From Desulfobacula sp. (GTDB lineage: Bacteria > Desulfobacterota > Desulfobacteria > Desulfobacterales > Desulfobacteraceae): DNA of 9,810 bases. Within the stretch, counting starts at the first letter, position 1. Each line of letters opens with the position of its first letter. The notes under the pieces were generated by a model that made no database searches, was not told the origin of the DNA, and was given only the letters and a program-made list of their open reading frames with translations. The stretch lies in contig NZ_JAIOSW010000243.1 in NCBI RefSeq assembly GCF_021107415.1, forward strand, positions 1 through 9,810. The letters run 5' to 3'. Positions 6,630 to 9,810 of this stretch are shown one piece after another. Made by a program: the position numbers and the translations under genes.

Positions 6630-8144
6630 TCAGATCCTTTTTGAGCCTGCCATCATCAGGCCGATATCAGAAAATCGTTTGTCGTCTGAATCAAGAATTG
6701 CCATGAACTCACCCTCAAAAATAACGGCAACCCGGTCACAAAGTTCAAATATTTCTTCAAGATCTTCAGAAAACAACAGCACTGCGCTTCCTTGTTTTCT
6801 CAGTTCCAAAAGATGGTTTCTTAAGAATTCAGTTGCCCCGACATCCAGCCCGTATGTGGGGTGCGATGCCACAAGAAGCTGTGGCTGTTCACTGACTCCC
6901 CTTCCAAGGATGAGTTTCTGAATGTTCCCGCCGGAAAGGTTTCGGGTCTGGTTATTAATGGAATGGGTGGAAACCTTAAATTTATTGATAATGGTTTTTG
7001 CATGATTCTTGATCCGTCTGTATTTCAGGAAATAGCCCTTGGAGAATTTTTTTAAGTGATGCTGTTTAAGAATCGCATTATCATATAGGAAAAGGCCTGG
7101 AGCAATTCCAAACCGGATCCTTTCTTCGGGTACATGGGAAACACCATTGTCATAAATGTGCCTGGCAGATTTGTTGGTGATGTCCTTGCCATTTACTTTT
7201 ACTTTCCCGGACGAGATGGGTCTGATACCGGTAATGGCTTCTGCAAGCTCGCGTTGCCCATTGCCGGAAACCCCTGCAATACCGAAAATTTCATTTTTAA
7301 AAAGTTCAAATGAGATATTTTTAAGAGCCAAAAGACCTTTGTCTCCAGGGACATTGATATTTTCGACAGATAGTGTTTTTTTGCCCTTGCTCAGTTTTTC
7401 CTTGAGTGTATTAAAGACAATATCCCTGCCCACCATCATCCTGGCAAGGGATTTTTTATCCGTATCTTTTGTGTTGGAACTTCCCACTATTTTTCCTTTT
7501 TGAAGCACAATGACCCTGTCACAGATTTCCATGATTTCATCAAGTTTGTGGGAAATGAAAATGATCATGTGGCCTTTGGCCTTCAATTGTCTCAGTATGG
7601 AAATCAAGTCTTTGATTTCCTGGGGAGTCAGAACGGAAGTGGGTTCATCAAGAATAAGAAGGTCGGCACCATTTAAAAGTGCTTTAATAATTTCCACCCG
7701 CTGCTGTTCTCCGGCTGAAAGCTGCCATATTTTTTTATCAGGATCAATGTGGAAATCAAATTTTTTAGAGAATTGTTCAACTTTTTTTCTGATTTTTATT
7801 TTGGGAAAGAAAAACGGCGTATTTTTATAGCTCAGTGCAATATTTTCAATGACAGAATGATTTTGTACAAGCATGAAGTGCTGATGAACCATTCCAATAC
7901 CGGATCTAATGGATTCGACAGGATTATTAATCCGAACGTTTTTACCGTTGATCTTGATTTGGCCGGAATCGGGCTGGTAAAGTCCATACAAAATATTCAT
8001 CAATGTGGTTTTTCCGGCTCCGTTTTCACCCAAAAGCCCTACAATTTCACCGGATTCAACTGAGAGATTAATATTCTGGTTGGCATGGATACCGTGAAAT
8101 AATTTTGAGATTGCTTTCATTTCAAGGCGGTCTATTTTTTCCAT
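6630..8144 (-). CDS. ABC importer ATPase with two nucleotide-binding domains (NupO-like)
   Basis: A 504-residue tandem ABC ATPase that drives the importer from the cytoplasm. NBD1 looks fully active: Walker A GENGAGKT (39-46), Q-loop HQH (87-89), signature LSAGEQQ (142-148), Walker B LLILDEP (162-168, catalytic E167) and switch H199. NBD2 is degenerate at every catalytic position: GVSGNGQ (291-297) has Gln for the Walker A lysine, LLVASHP (423-429) has Ser-His for Asp-Glu, and the switch histidine is Glu (SED, 459-461). Its signature LSGGNIQ (403-409) is intact, so one composite site should hydrolyse ATP. This asymmetry is normal in the family (YufO/NupO and sugar ATPases), not decay. The ATG follows a short AGGGA-type site; Met9 is a possible alternative start. 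An intergenic hairpin separates it from the binding-protein gene. Confidence 0.96.
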   Translation of the reverse strand: MEKIDRLEMKAISKLFHGIHANQNINLSVESGEIVGLLGENGAGKTTLMNILYGLYQPDSGQIKINGKNVRINNPVESIRSGIGMVHQHFMLVQNHSVIENIALSYKNTPFFFPKIKIRKKVEQFSKKFDFHIDPDKKIWQLSAGEQQRVEIIKALLNGADLLILDEPTSVLTPQEIKDLISILRQLKAKGHMIIFISHKLDEIMEICDRVIVLQKGKIVGSSNTKDTDKKSLARMMVGRDIVFNTLKEKLSKGKKTLSVENINVPGDKGLLALKNISFELFKNEIFGIAGVSGNGQRELAEAITGIRPISSGKVKVNGKDITNKSARHIYDNGVSHVPEERIRFGIAPGLFLYDNAILKQHHLKKFSKGYFLKYRRIKNHAKTIINKFKVSTHSINNQTRNLSGGNIQKLILGRGVSEQPQLLVASHPTYGLDVGATEFLRNHLLELRKQGSAVLLFSEDLEEIFELCDRVAVIFEGEFMAILDSDDKRFSDIGLMMAGSKRI

Positions 8145-8178
8145 AATGTCCCTAAAATAAAATCGGATAAAAATTGGG

Positions 8179-8217
8179 TAGAAAAAAGCCGGGATGTGCT
8201 TTCCCGGCTTTTTTCTA
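8179..8217 (-). terminator. Intrinsic terminator/attenuator between binding protein and ATPase genes
   Basis: Arms 8179-8194 and 8202-8217 are perfect reverse complements of 16 bases around a 7-base loop. The GC-rich core (GCCGGGA/TCCCGGC) is followed on the minus strand by TTTTTT, the classic Rho-independent layout. It starts about 13 bases past the stop of the binding-protein gene and about 35 bases before the ATPase ATG. Partial termination here would leave the binding protein more abundant than the membrane components, a common scheme in ABC importer operons. The A-tract on the other side gives a T-tract in the opposite direction too, so the structure is symmetric. Confidence 0.85.
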
Positions 8218-8230
8218 ATTTTTCTTTTGA

Positions 8231-9388
8231 TTATTGAGGGATACTTCCTTCAACATTATCCACATAATACATAATGCCAAGAAGATCGCCTTTTGATGCT
8301 TTTTCTCCGGCCTTGATTTTCAGGTTCCCTTTATTATCACTGATGGGACCGGTAAACGGATCAAATACATCAACCCCCTGCTTCATCTGTTCATATCGTT
8401 TTACAACGAGATCGTAAGCAGAAATTTTACCAAATTCCTTTGTATCAAGCATTGCATCCTTTAATGCTTTTACAAACTTTGGATTAATTATATCTGTTGC
8501 ATTGCCGCCAAGAATGGCGGCTTTTTCTTTGGCAAGCCACCAGATATCTTCATTGGTCCATGTTTTATTATAAATGCTTTCAAGAATCTGGGCATACATG
8601 CCGCCCCAGTCCATGAGCTGTCCTGAAACAACAGAATCAACTCCATAAGGCTGCATGGCGGAATAATGGCTGAATGTATAAATCTGTTTGCCTTTTTCCG
8701 CATGGCTCTGGCCGACTTCAATTACCGCAGGCGTATCTTCGGTAAAGGCAAGGGCATCACAGCCTTCTGCAATCAACGCCTGGGCAGCCTCTTTTGCCTT
8801 ATCCGGTCCATACCAGGCATAAATCCATTTTACATGGAGTTTGGCATTGGGGTTTGCGGCTTTGATACCCAGGGCATAAGCATCAATATGACGAACCAGT
8901 TCGGGAATAGGAAAAGCTGCTACATAACCGATTTTATTTGTCTTGGTTAAGGCGCCTGCCATAATGCCGTTCAGGTAGTACATCTGGTAAAGATCACCAA
9001 AATATGTTCCCACATTATCCGAGCGTTTAAATCCTGAACAATGCATAAAAAGTTTGTCGGGATATCGAGTTCCCGCTGCAACGGTGTCTTCCATGTATCC
9101 AAAACTTGTGGTGAAAACCACATCGCATTTTTGCTGCTGGACAAGCCGGTCAATGATTCTTGCACTGTCTGCTTCTCCAACAGATTCTACAATGATGGTT
9201 TCAAGCCAGGGAAATTTTTTTTCTGCATATTGTCGCCCCTGGTCATGGGCATGGGACCATCCATAATCGCCAACAGGACCCACATAAATAAAACCGGCCT
9301 TAAGCTTTTTGTCGCCGGCAAAGGCAGTTATAGAAAACCCAATTAAAAATATAGAACTTATTAATATCAATAGCATCCATTTTTTCAT
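8231..9388 (-). CDS. Periplasmic BMP/PnrA-family substrate-binding protein (purine/nucleoside type)
   Basis: A 385-residue periplasmic binding protein of the BMP (Bmp/PnrA-like, PF02608) family, the receptor of the importer encoded downstream. The signal peptide ends AFA (residue 24) before GDKK. There is no lipobox cysteine, so it should be soluble, unlike the lipoprotein members of Gram-positives and spirochaetes. The first lobe opens with FIYVGPVGDYGWSHAHDQGR (33-52), the strand-loop-helix that contributes to the ligand pocket. Then come VVFTTSFGYMEDT (90-102), GTYFGDLYQMYYLNGIMAG (127-145), the second-lobe strand IGYVAAFPIPE (153-163) and LAFTEDTPAV (213-222). A linker-proximal tail closes with DPFTGPISDNKG. 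The GWSHAHDQGR version resembles proteobacterial members linked to purine bases rather than the ribonucleoside-binding lipoproteins, but substrate is inference. AAGGAG (bases 9398-9403) lies nine bases from the ATG. Confidence 0.94.
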   Translation of the reverse strand: MKKWMLLILISSIFLIGFSITAFAGDKKLKAGFIYVGPVGDYGWSHAHDQGRQYAEKKFPWLETIIVESVGEADSARIIDRLVQQQKCDVVFTTSFGYMEDTVAAGTRYPDKLFMHCSGFKRSDNVGTYFGDLYQMYYLNGIMAGALTKTNKIGYVAAFPIPELVRHIDAYALGIKAANPNAKLHVKWIYAWYGPDKAKEAAQALIAEGCDALAFTEDTPAVIEVGQSHAEKGKQIYTFSHYSAMQPYGVDSVVSGQLMDWGGMYAQILESIYNKTWTNEDIWWLAKEKAAILGGNATDIINPKFVKALKDAMLDTKEFGKISAYDLVVKRYEQMKQGVDVFDPFTGPISDNKGNLKIKAGEKASKGDLLGIMYYVDNVEGSIPQ

Positions 9389-9430
9389 TCCTATCTTCTC
9401 CTTTTTTTAAAGTTGATTAAAATTTTATGG

Positions 9431-9460
9431 ATAATACGATAATTAAATGTTTACAGTCAA
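9431..9460 (-). promoter_or_regulatory. Strong sigma70-like promoter for the importer operon
   Basis: On the minus strand TTGACT (9455-9460) and TATTAT (9431-9436) each match five of six consensus bases and are 18 bases apart. The predicted start lies near 9424, giving a leader of only about 35 bases before the binding-protein ATG. That is too short for an aptamer-type riboswitch. The rest of the 9389-9618 gap is very AT-rich; it holds the perfect 10-base palindrome TATAGCTATA (9517-9526) and a weak inverted pair ACATA/TATGT (9546-9565) but no recognised operator. Confidence 0.65.
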
Positions 9461-9618
9461 CAATTAGATTTTAGAAAAACAATGCTCTTTTTAAAAAAGG
9501 AAGATTTATTTTATGATATAGCTATAAAGTAGCATTTTTCTATCGACATAACTTTTAAAATATGTTTGAATAGGTTCTTATTTAAAATAACCATGCTTTA
9601 AATGTTACGGGGGAAATA

Positions 9619-9720
9619 ATGAGTAATATAAAAGATAATTTAAGCAAGTCATCTATCTTTAACGGGCTTGAAGATGATGATACGAACAGGCTTGAATCAA
9701 GTATAAGGAGCCAGTTATGA
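9619..9720 (+). CDS. 33-residue ORF resembling the start of a cNMP-binding domain
   Basis: The ORF starts at ATG 9619 after GGGGGA and ends with TGA at 9718-9720. The peptide begins MSNIKDNLSKSSIFNGLEDD and continues through a charged helix to IRSQL. The pattern L-x-x-x-x-I-F-x-G-L-x-x-x-x-x-x-x-L resembles the N-terminal helix of cyclic-nucleotide-binding (Crp-type) domains, but the beta-roll that should follow is missing. The stop overlaps the ATG of the next ORF as ATGA, an arrangement typical of translational coupling. It may be a small coupled leader peptide, the remnant of a truncated or frameshifted domain, or chance. The good ribosome-binding site and overlap favour translation. Function unknown. 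Confidence 0.45.
   Translation: MSNIKDNLSKSSIFNGLEDDDTNRLESSIRSQL
9705..9710 (+). promoter_or_regulatory. Ribosome-binding site deciding the start of the right-edge ORF
   Basis: AAGGAG lies six bases before ATG 9717, inside the 3' end of the 33-codon ORF. It gives the downstream ORF a near-ideal Shine-Dalgarno of its own and supports 9717 as a real start. The same frame is closed by several stop codons between 9669 and 9695, so no long upstream extension exists. Confidence 0.7.
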
Positions 9721-9810
9721 GTATTGATTCCCATATTCTCAAACCCCTCGATTTTTTTGTAGATTTTAAGCAACATGAGTTGGAAACGTATGCAGCAGCG
9801 CTTAAATCCA
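9717..9810 (+). CDS. N-terminal fragment, possible cNMP-binding regulator (3' end outside window)
   Basis: Thirty-one codons are visible before the window ends. The peptide starts MSIDSHILKPLDFFVDFKQH and continues through ELETYAAALKS. The layout I-L-x-x-L-D-F-F-x-x-F-x-x-x-E-L-x-x-x-A resembles the entry helix of cyclic-nucleotide-binding domains found in Crp-like regulators and related sensors, but the diagnostic beta-roll lies beyond the edge. The start is set by a strong AAGGAG and an ATGA overlap with the 33-codon ORF upstream. It is transcribed away from the importer operon, so a divergent regulator is conceivable. Gene reality is likely; the family call is tentative. Confidence 0.55.
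   Translation, partial: MSIDSHILKPLDFFVDFKQHELETYAAALKS

Noticed and set aside
6481..6921. 146-codon plus-strand open frame spanning the permease-ATPase junction
   Set aside because: It runs antisense to two well-supported genes, and its protein resembles nothing and shows no domain order.
6630..7300. Second ATPase domain as a decayed or pseudogenised half
   Set aside because: The substitutions (Walker A Lys to Gln, Walker B Asp-Glu to Ser-His, switch His to Glu) are of the kind normal in this two-domain importer ATPase family, and the frame and signature motif are intact.
9389..9424. Possible purine riboswitch ahead of the binding-protein gene
   Set aside because: The predicted leader is only about 35 bases and shows no aptamer-like stem arrangement or downstream terminator.
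9582..9776. 64-codon minus-strand open frame opposite the right-edge ORFs
   Set aside because: The plus-strand ORFs have good ribosome-binding sites and a coupled overlap; this frame is a hydrophobic low-complexity reading of their antisense.
1..9810. CRISPR arrays, tRNA or rRNA genes, insertion sequences
   Set aside because: No regularly spaced repeats, cloverleaf-like segments or transposase-like proteins were seen. The window is almost entirely covered by ordinary coding sequence.

Overview
The window is AT-rich bacterial DNA. The protein set is a Gram-negative one: cleavable Sec signals, a periplasmic BepA-type protease, a large transmembrane chemoreceptor and a BMP-type ABC importer. 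Protein style and gene mix suggest a sulfate-reducer-like Desulfobacterota (Desulfobacterales-type) genome. This is an inference from sequence character; no marker gene fixes the taxon.

Left edge (1-325): the 3' end of a plus-strand translation elongation factor G gene, then a long, nearly perfect inverted repeat lying between two convergent stop codons, probably a bidirectional terminator.

Centre (326-9388): seven minus-strand genes with short gaps. In transcription order (right to left) they are a periplasmic BMP/PnrA-type substrate-binding protein, a hairpin terminator acting as a likely attenuator, a two-NBD sugar/nucleoside-type ABC ATPase, two BPD_transp_2 permeases, a BepA-like M48 metalloprotease with TPRs, a methyl-accepting chemotaxis protein with a CZB-like motif in its periplasmic domain, and a small exported single-Cache protein. 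The first four encode a complete importer, most likely for purine nucleobases or nucleosides. The protease starts 14 bases after the last permease stop and looks co-transcribed. The chemoreceptor has its own plausible promoter and forms a pair with the Cache protein. A strong sigma70-like promoter sits upstream of the binding-protein gene.

Right edge (9389-9810): a divergent AT-rich intergenic region, then a 33-codon plus-strand ORF overlapping (ATGA) the start of a second ORF that leaves the window. Both peptides resemble the N-terminal helix of cyclic-nucleotide-binding (Crp-type) domains, so a regulator may be encoded divergently from the importer.

Most of the window is recognisable families. 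The points most worth a second look are the chemoreceptor's degenerate CZB-like site, its pairing with a free Cache domain, the protease in a transporter operon, the tiny overlapping ORF at the right edge, and several small repeat structures at gene junctions.
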